This document shows, in pieces, positions 8,083 to 16,641 of a stretch of 64,000 nucleotides of DNA. How positions within the stretch are numbered: the stretch's first letter is position 1; every line of letters starts with the position of its first letter. The stretch is taken from contig NZ_CP005986.1 of assembly GCF_000175575.2 (NCBI RefSeq), forward strand, positions 1,618,125 to 1,682,124, written 5' to 3'. The position numbers and the translations under genes are program-made. The DNA is from Acidithiobacillus caldus ATCC 51756. GTDB taxonomy: Bacteria > Pseudomonadota > Gammaproteobacteria > Acidithiobacillales > Acidithiobacillaceae. The notes under the pieces are model-generated. The model had not been told where the DNA came from and did no database searches. It saw only the letters and a program-made list of their open reading frames with translations.

Positions 8083-8766
8083 ATGAACCAGGATGAGCCC
8101 ATCCGCGGCCTATATCCCTTCCTATATGGAAATAAAAAAGATCCAGTGCGGGAACGTGAAGCTTTGCTTGCGTCGGTTTCTCATAAGGTAGAGGAGAGTA
8201 TCACAATCAAGCAGAAGTTTTTCGATCAATACGGGTCCGAACTGGTCGTAATGGCCGAAGCGTTGGCTGGAGTGTTCGCACAAGGCGGAGTTCTTTTCAC
8301 TATGGGTAATGGCGGATCTTCCTGCGATGCGGATCATTTGGCCGTAGAGTTTATGCATCCCATAACCACGGGTAGGCCAGCCTTGCGGGCCCATAGCCTG
8401 ACCGTCGACCAAAGTATGCTTACGGCCGTAGGTAATGACATCGGATTTGCTCACGTATTTCTTCGCCAGCTTTCTGCGTTAGGCCAGACTAAAGATGCCA
8501 TTTTTGGATTTTCGACTAGTGGCAATTCAAAAAACCTGATAGTCGCTTATCAGAAAGCGCGGGATCTGGGTATGCGTACTTTTGGTCTGGCTGGAATGGA
8601 GGGCGGAGCGATGCGCGAAAGCCGCTTGGTGGACCACCTTTTGGTTGTTCCATCGGATAGTGTGCACCGGATCCAAGAGAGTCATGTGACGGCATACCAT
8701 ATTTTGTGGGATCTAGTACATACCCTGTTGGCGGATCATCGCGGAAAACTAGATAAGGAGATATGA
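8083..8766 (+). CDS. SIS-domain phosphosugar isomerase, GmhA-like, in the hyp operon
   Basis: A 227-residue SIS-fold protein resembling sedoheptulose-7-phosphate isomerase: M-G-N-G-G-S-S-C-D-A-D-H (about residue 75) and F-S-T-S-G-N-S-K-N (about 145) form the phosphosugar site. An extra ~45 residues precede the core. It sits between hypC and hypD and overlaps hypD as ATGA. SIS/GmhA-like genes occur in some hydrogenase operons, but their role in maturation is unclear. Either it is a lipopolysaccharide heptose enzyme caught in the operon or it has a dedicated hydrogenase role; the tight coupling favours the latter. Confidence 0.85.
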   Translation: MNQDEPIRGLYPFLYGNKKDPVREREALLASVSHKVEESITIKQKFFDQYGSELVVMAEALAGVFAQGGVLFTMGNGGSSCDADHLAVEFMHPITTGRPALRAHSLTVDQSMLTAVGNDIGFAHVFLRQLSALGQTKDAIFGFSTSGNSKNLIVAYQKARDLGMRTFGLAGMEGGAMRESRLVDHLLVVPSDSVHRIQESHVTAYHILWDLVHTLLADHRGKLDKEI

Positions 8767-9914
8767 ACATGCGCTATGTCGACGAGTTTCGGGACCCGAA
8801 AAAAGCATCCATTCTTGTGGAAGACATCCATCGTCTCGTTCAGCATGTTCCCCAAGCACGAAACAGGCCGCTACAACTCATGGAATTTTGTGGTGGACAC
8901 ACGCATACTATTTTTAAATATGGCATAGAACAAATGTTGCCGGAATCCGTGGAATTGGTACATGGGCCGGGTTGCCCGGTCTGCGTGCTGCCCATGGGAC
9001 GGGTAGATGACTGTGTGGCCATTGCCGAGTGTCCGGGGGTGATATTCACCACCTTTGGCGACGCCATGCGGGTTCCCGGCTCGCGCAAGAGCCTGCTGCA
9101 GGCCAAGGCCACGGGCGCTGATGTGCGGATGGTCTATTCGCCGCTGGATGCGCTGGCCATCGCCAGAGATAACCCGGACCGGGAAGTGGTGTTTTTCGGT
9201 CTCGGTTTTGAAACGACCATGCCGGCGACGGCGCTGACCATTCTCGCCGCAGAACGCCAGCGGGTGGCCAATTTTTCCGTATTCTGCAATCACATCACGA
9301 CGCTGCCCACCATCAAGGCCATTCTCGACTCCTCCGATATGGAGCTGGACGGCTTCCTGGGCCCCGGCCATGTCAGCATGGTGATCGGTACCCACCCCTA
9401 TCACTTTATCGCCGGACATTACCATAAACCCGTGGTGATCGCCGGGTTCGAGCCTCTGGATATTCTGCAGTCCCTGTGGATGCTGCTGAAACAACTGGCC
9501 GAGCGGCGCTGCGTGGTGGAAAACCAGTACGCGCGGATCGTTCCCGAAGCCGGTAATATCCAGGCGCTCGACGCGATCCAGCAGGTGTTCGAGATTCGCG
9601 AGTACTTCGAGTGGCGGGGGCTCGGTTCCATCGATCACTCCGGGGTCAGGATCCGCGATTGCTTTGCAGGCTACGACGCTGAGCGCCGCTTTGCCGTACC
9701 CAATCTGTCCATTGCTGACCCCAAGGCGTGTCAGTGTGGAGAGGTGCTCAAAGGGGTTATAAAACCCTGGGAGTGCAAAGTCTTTGGTAGAGCCTGCACG
9801 CCCGAAACGCCGCTGGGCTCTTTGATGGTTTCCTCGGAAGGGGCGTGTGCCGCCTATTTCAATTACGGAAAAATATCGGCAGAGATCCCCGCTGCCACAG
9901 AGGAGGTGTTCTGA
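8763..9914 (+). CDS. hypD: hydrogenase maturation protein HypD
   Basis: HypD holds the iron on which CN and CO ligands are assembled with HypC and HypE. A 383-residue protein with the family blocks F-C-G-G-H-T-H, H-G-P-G-C-P-V-C, G-F-E-T-T and the C-terminal cysteine set C-Q-C-G, W-E-C-x-V-F-G-x-A-C-T-P-E-T-P-L-G that binds a 4Fe-4S cluster. The ATG at 8763 overlaps the upstream stop; a second ATG at 8769 is possible. The first ~200 bp are AT-rich like the genes before it, the rest GC-rich like hypE, A and B, suggesting a recombination joint within the gene. Confidence 0.95.
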   Translation: MNMRYVDEFRDPKKASILVEDIHRLVQHVPQARNRPLQLMEFCGGHTHTIFKYGIEQMLPESVELVHGPGCPVCVLPMGRVDDCVAIAECPGVIFTTFGDAMRVPGSRKSLLQAKATGADVRMVYSPLDALAIARDNPDREVVFFGLGFETTMPATALTILAAERQRVANFSVFCNHITTLPTIKAILDSSDMELDGFLGPGHVSMVIGTHPYHFIAGHYHKPVVIAGFEPLDILQSLWMLLKQLAERRCVVENQYARIVPEAGNIQALDAIQQVFEIREYFEWRGLGSIDHSGVRIRDCFAGYDAERRFAVPNLSIADPKACQCGEVLKGVIKPWECKVFGRACTPETPLGSLMVSSEGACAAYFNYGKISAEIPAATEEVF

Positions 9915-10972
9915 TGGCTGCAAATCCGCAACCTCGCGTCAAAAGACCCCATGGTGATGCAGTCAACCTTTCCCATGGCAGTGGTGGCAAAGCCATGCGG
10001 GATCTGATCGAAGGATTGATTCTGCCCGCCCTGGGCGCCTCCAGCACCACGCCGCTGGAGGATCAGGCCCGCATCGATGTGCCGGAAATCGTCGGGAACG
10101 GTGGCCGGATCGCCTTTACCACGGATTCCTACGTCGTCGATCCTCTCAGCTTTCCGGGCGGCGACATCGGCACCTTGGCCATCAACGGTACCGTAAACGA
10201 TCTGGCGGTGGGCGGCGCACGGCCCACCGTGCTGAGTTGCTCCCTGATCCTGGAAGAGGGGCTGCCCTTCGCCATTCTGGAGAAGATGATGTGCAGCATG
10301 GCGCGAGCGGCACAGGCCGCAGGGGTTAGGATCGTCACGGGGGATACTAAGGTGGTACCGCGGGGCAGCGCGGACAAGCTGTTCATCAACACCGCCGGCA
10401 TTGGAATTATCCCGAAGGACGTCAATCTGGAGATTGCCCGGATCCGACCGGGTGACCAACTGCTGTTGAACGGCCACCTCGGGGATCATGGCGCCGCCAT
10501 TTTGAAGGCGCGCGGTGATCTGGCGCTGGACGCCGATGTGCAGAGCGATTGCCAGCCGTTGCATAGGATTATCGCCGCACTGCTAGCGGCGGCACCGGGT
10601 ACCCGCTGCATCCGCGATGTGACCCGTGGCGGGCTGGCTACGGTACTCAACGAGTTTGCCCAGGGGGCGGGCGTGGGTATGCGCATCGTGGAGGATAGTA
10701 TTCCGGTCCGTCCCGCGGTTAGAGGCATCTGCGAAGTGCTGGGCCTGGATCCCCTTTATCTGGCCAACGAAGGTAAACTCCTTGCGGTGGTGCCTGCGGA
10801 AGAGGCCGGGGCTGCCCTGGAGGCACTGCGAGCTTGCCCGGAAGGCACCAATGCCGAGATTATCGGCGAGGTGCTTCCGAACCCGCCGGGAAGGGTCGTT
10901 CTGAGCAGTCATTTCGGCGGTGAGCGCATCGTCGATATGCTGGTGGGCGAACAGTTGCCGCGAATCTGTTAG
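9914..10972 (+). CDS. hypE: hydrogenase maturation protein HypE
   Basis: HypE accepts the carbamoyl group on its C-terminal cysteine and dehydrates it to thiocyanate, the source of CN ligands. The 352-residue sequence has the PurM-like ATP-binding blocks (H-G-S-G-G-K near the start, V-N-D-L-A-V-G-G, T-G-D-T-K-V-V) and ends in the diagnostic P-R-I-C. The start at 9914 overlaps the hypD stop (TGATG); a longer frame from 9845 adds 23 unconserved residues. Confidence 0.95.
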   Translation: MAANPQPRVKRPHGDAVNLSHGSGGKAMRDLIEGLILPALGASSTTPLEDQARIDVPEIVGNGGRIAFTTDSYVVDPLSFPGGDIGTLAINGTVNDLAVGGARPTVLSCSLILEEGLPFAILEKMMCSMARAAQAAGVRIVTGDTKVVPRGSADKLFINTAGIGIIPKDVNLEIARIRPGDQLLLNGHLGDHGAAILKARGDLALDADVQSDCQPLHRIIAALLAAAPGTRCIRDVTRGGLATVLNEFAQGAGVGMRIVEDSIPVRPAVRGICEVLGLDPLYLANEGKLLAVVPAEEAGAALEALRACPEGTNAEIIGEVLPNPPGRVVLSSHFGGERIVDMLVGEQLPRIC

Positions 10973-10985
10973 GTGAGGGACGGCG

Positions 10986-11315
10986 ATGCACGAGCTCGGG
11001 ATCACCCGCAATATTGTCTCCATCTGCAGTGAGCAGGCCCATGGTCGCAAGGTGACCAGGGTACGGCTGGAAGTGGGGTTGTTATCGGGGGTGGTGCCGG
11101 ACGCCATCCGCTTCTGCTTCGACGTGTGCAGCCAGGGCACGCCGCTGGAGGGCGCCGACCTTGAGGTATTGGAGATTCCCGGTGAGGGTGAATGCCGGTC
11201 CTGTGGCAAACGTGTCCCTCTCCGGCAGGTATTCGAGCATTGTCCGTGTGGCGCGGGCGACCTGATCTGCGTGGCCGGCAAGGAACTCAACATCAAGGAT
11301 ATGGAGGTGCAGTGA
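10986..11315 (+). CDS. hypA: hydrogenase nickel-insertion protein HypA
   Basis: A 109-residue nickel/zinc metallochaperone that, with HypB, loads nickel into the large subunit. It begins M-H-E-L-G-I-T with the nickel-binding M-H-E, and has the zinc site C-R-S-C-G and C-P-C-G. The second zinc half is C-x-C rather than the usual C-x-x-C, a minor departure. It ends TGATG, overlapping hypB by one base. GTGAGGGACGGCG lies before the ATG. Confidence 0.92.
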   Translation: MHELGITRNIVSICSEQAHGRKVTRVRLEVGLLSGVVPDAIRFCFDVCSQGTPLEGADLEVLEIPGEGECRSCGKRVPLRQVFEHCPCGAGDLICVAGKELNIKDMEVQ

Positions 11316-12211
11316 TGTGTAAAACCTGTGGATGCTCCGATGGAGCACAAACGCGGATAACGCACCTGGATGTTTCGGGAGTTGCGGTTGTCGATACCTC
11401 GGGATCATCGGGCGATGTGCTCGGATATGCCCATGAGCACCGGTATGGCGACGAAGCGGAGCATAACCATGGTGTGCATTCGCATGCCCATGGCGGCGCG
11501 GGCTCCCATCTCAACGCCCACCCCCATGTACCGGGGGACGGGGATGCCCACGTGGTATCCCTGGAGGCGCGGATTCTAGATAAGAATGATCGCCTTGCAG
11601 AACGCAATCGCGGCTGGCTGGCAGGACGTGGCGTGTTTGCCCTGAATCTCATGAGTTCACCGGGAGCCGGGAAGACGACCCTGCTGGAAAAGACTCTGGG
11701 GGAACTCGCGGACGAGTTCCCCCTGGCAGTGGTGGAGGGTGATCAGGAAACTTTCCACGATGCGGAACGCATACGCAAGGCGGGTTGTAACGTCGTGCAG
11801 ATCAATACCGGCCAGGGCTGTCATCTGGAGGCGGATATGGTGGCGCAGGGACTGCAGGAAATCGACCCGGCCGCCGGCTCCATCGTCTTCATCGAGAACG
11901 TGGGAAACCTGGTATGCCCGGCCCTCTTTGATCTCGGTGAGGCGGCACGGGTGGTTATCCTCGCGGTCACTGAGGGCGAAGACAAGCCAGCAAAGTACCC
12001 CCACATGTTTCACGGCGCCGACCTGATTCTGATCAACAAGATTGATCTGTTGCCCTACCTCTCCTTCGATCTGGAACGTTGCCTCGGTTACTTGCACGAA
12101 GTCGCGCATCATGCCGAGGTGCTGCAGATCTCCGCCGCCACGGGAGCGGGTCTGGAGCCCTGGTTTTCCTGGTTGCGCGCGCATCGTGAAAAAGCGTTGG
12201 CGGGTTCCTGA
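11315..12211 (+). CDS. hypB: hydrogenase nickel-incorporation GTPase HypB
   Basis: A 298-residue SIMIBI-class GTPase that drives nickel transfer from HypA. It has an N-terminal C-K-T-C-G-C nickel site, a histidine-rich stretch (residues ~35-75) of the nickel-storing type, P-loop S-S-P-G-A-G-K-T-T (~115), and N-K-I-D-L base recognition. The start at 11315 overlaps the hypA stop; a longer frame from 11192 is just read-through into hypA. It is the last gene of the hyp operon. Confidence 0.95.
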   Translation: MCKTCGCSDGAQTRITHLDVSGVAVVDTSGSSGDVLGYAHEHRYGDEAEHNHGVHSHAHGGAGSHLNAHPHVPGDGDAHVVSLEARILDKNDRLAERNRGWLAGRGVFALNLMSSPGAGKTTLLEKTLGELADEFPLAVVEGDQETFHDAERIRKAGCNVVQINTGQGCHLEADMVAQGLQEIDPAAGSIVFIENVGNLVCPALFDLGEAARVVILAVTEGEDKPAKYPHMFHGADLILINKIDLLPYLSFDLERCLGYLHEVAHHAEVLQISAATGAGLEPWFSWLRAHREKALAGS

Positions 12212-12236
12212 GCCACCTTGTGTCCAGGAGGCGGTC

Positions 12237-12359
12237 ATGCTCGCGGACGCCCGTCAGACGTTGCACAACACACTTCAGCTCGTTGATTTGTCCAGATTGT
12301 CCATCTCCAGCGTGGGGCCGATCTTCAGCGTGACGGCGGCAGAGTCGGCCATGGTCTAG
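12237..12359 (+). pseudogene. N-terminal fragment of an APC-family amino-acid permease
   Basis: A 40-codon frame ending at TAG 12357. Its segment V-D-L-S-R-L-S-I-S-S-V-G-P-I-F-S-V-T-A-A closely parallels F-D-L-G-T-L-S-V-S-S-V-A-P-I-F-S-V-A-A-A at the start of the intact permease 400 bp downstream. It stops before the first transmembrane helix is complete. This is a remnant of a second copy or of a partial duplication, left between hypB and the intact gene. The ~275 bp between them hold nothing else I can support. Confidence 0.7.
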
Positions 12360-12636
12360 GCAGTGGGCAAAACCTTAATGTGGAAAAACTGCAGAACGCT
12401 GGGCACACTTACCCTGCAGACCTCACCAGAGGCTTGCAAAGAGAAGAGAGAGATCGACCATAGACCCGCAGAAGCCAAGCACCGCCCGGTTATGGTGCCT
12501 CTAACGACTGGCAACGCCGATGGTCAGGATCATTTTTCATCATCAAGGGTGGGGCTGCAATACCCATGACTGTTAGATAGATTCAATCTTAAAGCGAGCG
12601 GCATCACACAACGCGTGTTCATTTGGAGAGTTGACC

Positions 12637-14061
12637 ATGAGTAGTTTGCACCGTTTTTTTCAACTTTTCGACTTGGGAACCTTGTCCGTGTCGAGTGTCG
12701 CTCCTATATTCAGCGTCGCCGCCGCTGGTTCGGTGATGGCCCAAGCTGCAGGTGCTGCAGTTCCGCTCGCCATTGTTTTGATTGCCATCCCATTCATTCT
12801 CTGCTCCTGGATCTTCCTGTCCCTGAATCAGCATTTCCCGAATGCCGGCGCCTCATACCACTGGTCGAGGCGCATTATTGGTATCGATTTCTCCAATTTC
12901 CAGGCCTGGATCATCATCCTCGCCTACTTTTGGTCCATACCTCCCATTCTCATACCCGCTGCTCAATTTACCTACAGGGCCTTAGGCATTCCTCATCCTG
13001 GTAATCTGCTGCAGATCCTGGGTGCCATATTCTGGGCAGTATTTGCTCTGATTGTGCTCTTGTTTGGAGCGCGAATGACGGCCCGCGTGACGCAAATCTT
13101 TCTGGTGATAGAAGTCCTGTCGGTGGGGTTCATGGCCGTGATCGGCTACGCGCATTGGGGACCAGCTGCCGTCGGTGCCGCAGACTTCTCATTCAGTCAC
13201 CTCAATTGGGGAGGGATTATCGTCTGTATGGTAGTAGCGGCTACCATAGTAGATGGCTGGGAAATAGACTCCTATGCCTCTGAAGAAGCAAAAAAGCCAC
13301 GCATTACCCCTGGCTGGGGAGGGATCATCGGTGCGGTGTCCGTAGTGGCGTACTACCTGCTGATCTGGCCCTTGCTCCTGCATCAGCTTCCCCTGGATAG
13401 GCTGTCCACTACGTCGGACACCTTGAGCCTCTGGGCCGGCACGGTTGCTCCGGGATTGCTTCCATACTTCCGCATTGCCATCATCTGCTCGACGGCTGGG
13501 AGTCTCTGGCTCACGACCTTCATCCTGTCCCGCGCTTTGTATGCCATGGGGCGGGATGGCGTCATGCCCAATTGGATGGCAGGCTTGAACAGATTTGGGG
13601 TTCCTCGTTGGCCAGTAGTGCTGCCAATGGGGCTCTCCATGATCGTTGTGGCGCTGCAGATGTTCTTCCCCAGTACACGCGATCTGTTTAGTTTGGTGCT
13701 CAGTGCCGCAGGTTTCTTTCTGGTCGGAGAATTCTTGTTGGATGGCATCAATATGCTCGTGTTCCTCATCCGCAAACATGATGCCGTCCATCGCCAAGTG
13801 AAAGCACATCATCATCTTGGTCTGTTTGTCGCGGCTGTGTGCGTCGTAACAAGCCTGACGGCAGTAGAAGTCTTGTTTTTGATATGCGGTCCAAAATATG
13901 TTGCCGCAGGCATTGACCAGACCGTTCTCATCCTGCTTGCCTTGGGCGTAGTCTATGTGCTTTGGCTGAAGTGGCGCGGAAAAGCAAGATCGACACACTG
14001 CTTTACTCCAGAAGAGCTGGATAACATAGCGGCTGTTGGCCCCGCTTTGGTAAGGGAGTAA
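12637..14061 (+). CDS. APC-superfamily amino acid permease
   Basis: A 474-residue integral membrane protein with about 12 predicted helices. The N-terminal S-S-V-A-P-I-F-S-V is the glycine/serine-type substrate-binding stretch of amino acid-polyamine-organocation carriers, and A-S-Y-H-W-S-R is the conserved A-S-Y-x-W block. Start ATG 12637 has GGAG 9 bases upstream; TTG 12631 is less likely. It probably imports amino acids or amines by proton symport; the substrate cannot be told. It is monocistronic after the hyp operon. Confidence 0.85.
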   Translation: MSSLHRFFQLFDLGTLSVSSVAPIFSVAAAGSVMAQAAGAAVPLAIVLIAIPFILCSWIFLSLNQHFPNAGASYHWSRRIIGIDFSNFQAWIIILAYFWSIPPILIPAAQFTYRALGIPHPGNLLQILGAIFWAVFALIVLLFGARMTARVTQIFLVIEVLSVGFMAVIGYAHWGPAAVGAADFSFSHLNWGGIIVCMVVAATIVDGWEIDSYASEEAKKPRITPGWGGIIGAVSVVAYYLLIWPLLLHQLPLDRLSTTSDTLSLWAGTVAPGLLPYFRIAIICSTAGSLWLTTFILSRALYAMGRDGVMPNWMAGLNRFGVPRWPVVLPMGLSMIVVALQMFFPSTRDLFSLVLSAAGFFLVGEFLLDGINMLVFLIRKHDAVHRQVKAHHHLGLFVAAVCVVTSLTAVEVLFLICGPKYVAAGIDQTVLILLALGVVYVLWLKWRGKARSTHCFTPEELDNIAAVGPALVRE

Positions 14062-14144
14062 CTCCTTGTCTGATAGGAATAATATTGGCCAAGTGACTTG
14101 GCCTTGCAGCGCCACCGACGTCCTGGTCTCTTTACGATAGATCT

Positions 14145-14561
14145 ATGCCGCACACGAAACTGCACGAGCAGGCTTTGCTTGTTAAGCGTAATGCCTTGGG
14201 CAATGTGGAGATTGGAGAAAAGCCTACCTGTAAATGTGCAGGTAATGGCCAACTGATATTGGTACCAGAGCTCACCAAGCCGGACTCGTGTCTGGTCTGG
14301 TCACTCGGTGTATGTCTGACTGAGTTCACCGCGCGATTTATGCGCCGTCGCCAGTATCCGCCTTCGTGTTCTGCGCTTTTGCGATGGATAGTGGATTATG
14401 GCCCTCGTTGCCATATTGTCAGTATAGATGTGCAGTTAGTGCTGACAGTTTCATTATCTGATGCAGATCGCAATACCTTGCGCCTTATGCTGGAGCAATG
14501 CCCAATTCATAAGGCTATCCATGATAATGTACAGTTAGGAATAGAAATAACCACGTGCTGA
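14145..14561 (+). CDS. OsmC/Ohr-family protein
   Basis: A 138-residue protein. The C-terminal half follows the OsmC pattern: a cysteine in W-S-L-G-V-C-L-T-E-F (about residue 64) and a second in L-E-Q-C-P-I-H-K-A-I (about 122), the peroxidatic and resolving positions, then a closing N-V-Q-L-G-I-E-I strand. OsmC/Ohr proteins detoxify organic hydroperoxides or act on other thiol chemistry. The N-terminal part is short and less typical. It converges with, and overlaps, the broken Mrr-like frame on the other strand. Confidence 0.6.
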   Translation: MPHTKLHEQALLVKRNALGNVEIGEKPTCKCAGNGQLILVPELTKPDSCLVWSLGVCLTEFTARFMRRRQYPPSCSALLRWIVDYGPRCHIVSIDVQLVLTVSLSDADRNTLRLMLEQCPIHKAIHDNVQLGIEITTC

Positions 14562-14970
14562 TCCAGCTACTCTTGCATCCGTGGTTCGATTTATGAGCAT
14601 GTGCCGTCTGGATTGGTCCCTTGTACCGCTTGCACTGGATGCCGCGCCAGCGATTGTCCATGAACACCTTGCCGTCCAAACCACCATCGCCGCTATAGCG
14701 GCGGTTGCGCTCCACGATCCAGCCCTTTTTCTGGAAAGCATCCAAGACCAATTCCTCGAACACCAAGGGATCGAGTGTACGCAGGTACGCCATGCGCCGG
14801 GCGAAGGTTTCTCCAGCATCGGCACCGACGATCTCGGCTAGGCTACACTCCCGACGCCGGGCCGCATCCTGGCGTTTGCGATGACTGCGGCTGCGCCGGG
14901 ACTGGATGCGCGACACCCAGGCCCGGCCACGGGCAAGAATACCGTTCAGCACGACCGCTGTGGCCCGCAT
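14515..14970 (-). pseudogene. Mrr-type restriction endonuclease domain, 3'-truncated
   Basis: The minus-strand frame reads a basic helical lead-in, then L-D-P-L-V-F-E-E-L-V, G-D-G-G-L-D-G and I-Q-C-K-R-Y-K-G. These are the E..., D and Q-x-K catalytic blocks of the Mrr/PD-(D/E)xK nuclease family, which cut modified DNA. The frame then runs into unrelated sequence and ends inside the convergent OsmC-like gene, so the last ~60 residues of the domain are missing. It overlaps the preceding small frame by 25 bp in another phase. Probably inactive. Confidence 0.6.
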
Positions 14971-15152
14971 GACCGTTTCTGCCGACGCTCTGTTTCCAGC
15001 AAATGAACCGCATCCCGCAGAGCAGCGCGCAGTTCGTCCAACATTCCCGGATACAGCCGTGGATCGGGGCAATCCTGGTGGGACAGGCTGCGCCAATAGC
15101 TCAGTAGGCGCTGTTGCTGAGACGCTGACGATGGGGATGATAAAGCGTCCAT
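14946..15152 (-). CDS. small helical protein of the HTH/Mrr gene set
   Basis: A 68-residue minus-strand frame, rich in leucine, arginine and glutamine (R-L-L-S-Y-W-R-S-L, L-D-E-L-R-A-A-L-R-D-A-V-H-L-L-E). It overlaps the upstream HTH frame by 52 bp and the downstream Mrr-like frame by 25 bp. Either it is a separate short gene in a nested operon or it belonged to one longer protein later broken by frameshifts. The composition looks coding, but the arrangement is uncertain. Confidence 0.35.
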   Translation of the reverse strand: MDALSSPSSASQQQRLLSYWRSLSHQDCPDPRLYPGMLDELRAALRDAVHLLETERRQKRSCGPQRSC

Positions 15153-15312
15153 TGATGCCCCTCTCGAATGAGTTCAATGACCCGAGCATGCCCACGGACG
15201 TGATGCAGCTCCCGGAAATACATGGAACAGGCCCAGACATCCGGCTTGCTCGTGGGACGGCAGTGCTGAATGCGCGACCGCTCCAACGCTTTGTAGATGA
15301 ACGTCCGGGCGC
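15101..15312 (-). pseudogene. helix-turn-helix fragment, 5' end removed by the IS5 element
   Basis: The frame F-I-Y-K-A-L-E-R... M-Y-F-R-E-L-H-H-V-R-G-H-A-R-V-I-E-L-I-R-E-G resembles HTH_39-type winged helix domains (a variant of L-G-I..A-R-I-S-E-L-R-R-x-G). It enters directly from the IS5-like element end, so the 5' part of the gene is missing or lies beyond the insertion. It precedes the Mrr-like nuclease fragment in the same direction, suggesting a dismantled nuclease operon. Confidence 0.45.
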
Positions 15313-16535
15313 CTCGAAAAACCCCATCGCGCCTGTGTTTTTGATAGAATATCGGGCAGTCAGATGGCATTGGGGTAGACGGGATGATTGCGCGACGGGC
15401 GGCGGTGAACAACGATCTTCTGGCAGACGAGATCCATGTCCAAAAGGCGAATGCCATCGGTGACCCCTTGCAGAAGATCGAGGCGGTGGTCGACTTCTCT
15501 GCTTTGGCACAGGCGGTAGAAAAGATCGCTCCCCGTCCGGAGCAGCCCAAAGGTGGGCGTCCTCCCTATCCTACCGAGGTGATGGTTCGGGTCTTGGTGG
15601 TCAAGCGCCTGCATGGCCTCTCTGACGAGCAGACGGAGTTTCAGCTCTTGGATCGGCGCAGTTTCCGGCGTTTCTGTGGCCTGGAGCACTCCCGCAACAT
15701 CCCCGATCGCACGACCATCTGGAGCTTTGAAAACCGGATCGGGGTAGATGGGGTTACGGCTCTATTCAACGATCTGGACCGACAGATTCGTGCCCATGGG
15801 CTGGAGGCTCGTGCGGGACAGATCGTGGATGCCACTCTGGTACCGGCACCCAAGCAGCATTTCACGAAAGAGGAGAAGACGCTGCTAGAACAAGACGCGG
15901 TCCCTGCGGACTGGAAGCCCACCAAGCGGCGGCAGAAGGACGTAGATGCCAGCTGGACCAAAAAGCACGGCAAATCGCACCACGGCTACAAATTCACCGT
16001 GAGCGTGGATCGCAAGCACAAGTTCGTTCGGACCTGGATTGCCGATACCGCCAAGGTCCATGATTCCCAGCACTTGGAAGCAGCGCTCGACGAGTGGAAT
16101 ACCAGTGCCGAGATCTATGCCGACAAAGGGTATGTTGGGGCCGAACGAGAGGAACGCCTTCGGGAGCAAGGCTATCGCCCGCAGATCCAGCGCAAGGCAA
16201 AGCCCGGCAAGCCTCTCTCGGCCTGTCAGGAGCGGCGGAACCAGCGCATTGCCAAGGTGCGGGCGCGGGTGGAACATGTCTTTGCTGCCATCACCCAGTG
16301 GGGCGGGAAGAAAATCCGCACCATCGGTCAGGCCCGCGCCACCTTCGCCATGGGCATGATGGTCATTGTCTACAACATGCGTCGTTTGGCCTTTTTGGGG
16401 GCGTAGTCTGTCCGAGCGGCAGGAAATAGGGCTAAAAAGCCCACAATAGAGGGAAATATCAGCTCAAAACCGACGGATTTGAGCCAGAGAGAGCTTCGCC
16501 GTGCCAGTCGGTTGTGTTTTTGGGGGTTAATCGAG
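15313..16535 (+). mobile_element. IS5-family insertion sequence, approximate ends
   Basis: One transposase gene is flanked by short inverted ends: CTCGAAAAACCCC (15313-15325) and, inverted, CTCGATTAACCCC (16523-16535), with 11 of 13 positions matching. A hairpin GGGCT-aaaa-AGCCC (16429-16442) lies after the transposase stop. No clear target duplication was found, so the exact ends are tentative. It sits at the 5' edge of the HTH fragment. Confidence 0.6.
15384..16406 (+). CDS. IS5-family transposase
   Basis: A 340-residue DDE transposase. The N-terminal DUF772 region (residues ~25-110) has G-R-P-P-Y-P-T-E-V-M-V-R and R-S-F-R-R-F-C-G-L. The catalytic blocks are I-V-D-A-T-L-V (first Asp), Y-A-D-K-G-Y-V-G-A (second Asp) and R-x-x-x-E in R-A-R-V-E-H-V-F. 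Length and order are normal and the frame is intact, so the element is probably active. Confidence 0.92.
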   Translation: MIARRAAVNNDLLADEIHVQKANAIGDPLQKIEAVVDFSALAQAVEKIAPRPEQPKGGRPPYPTEVMVRVLVVKRLHGLSDEQTEFQLLDRRSFRRFCGLEHSRNIPDRTTIWSFENRIGVDGVTALFNDLDRQIRAHGLEARAGQIVDATLVPAPKQHFTKEEKTLLEQDAVPADWKPTKRRQKDVDASWTKKHGKSHHGYKFTVSVDRKHKFVRTWIADTAKVHDSQHLEAALDEWNTSAEIYADKGYVGAEREERLREQGYRPQIQRKAKPGKPLSACQERRNQRIAKVRARVEHVFAAITQWGGKKIRTIGQARATFAMGMMVIVYNMRRLAFLGA

Positions 16536-16641
16536 CTTCCCGTTGTTTCCCCTATTACACATGAACATGGATAGGTTGGAACGATTGATTATGGTTAATC
16601 ATCCATGATGCCGGTCTTTATATTTATTCTAGGGCTGAGAA

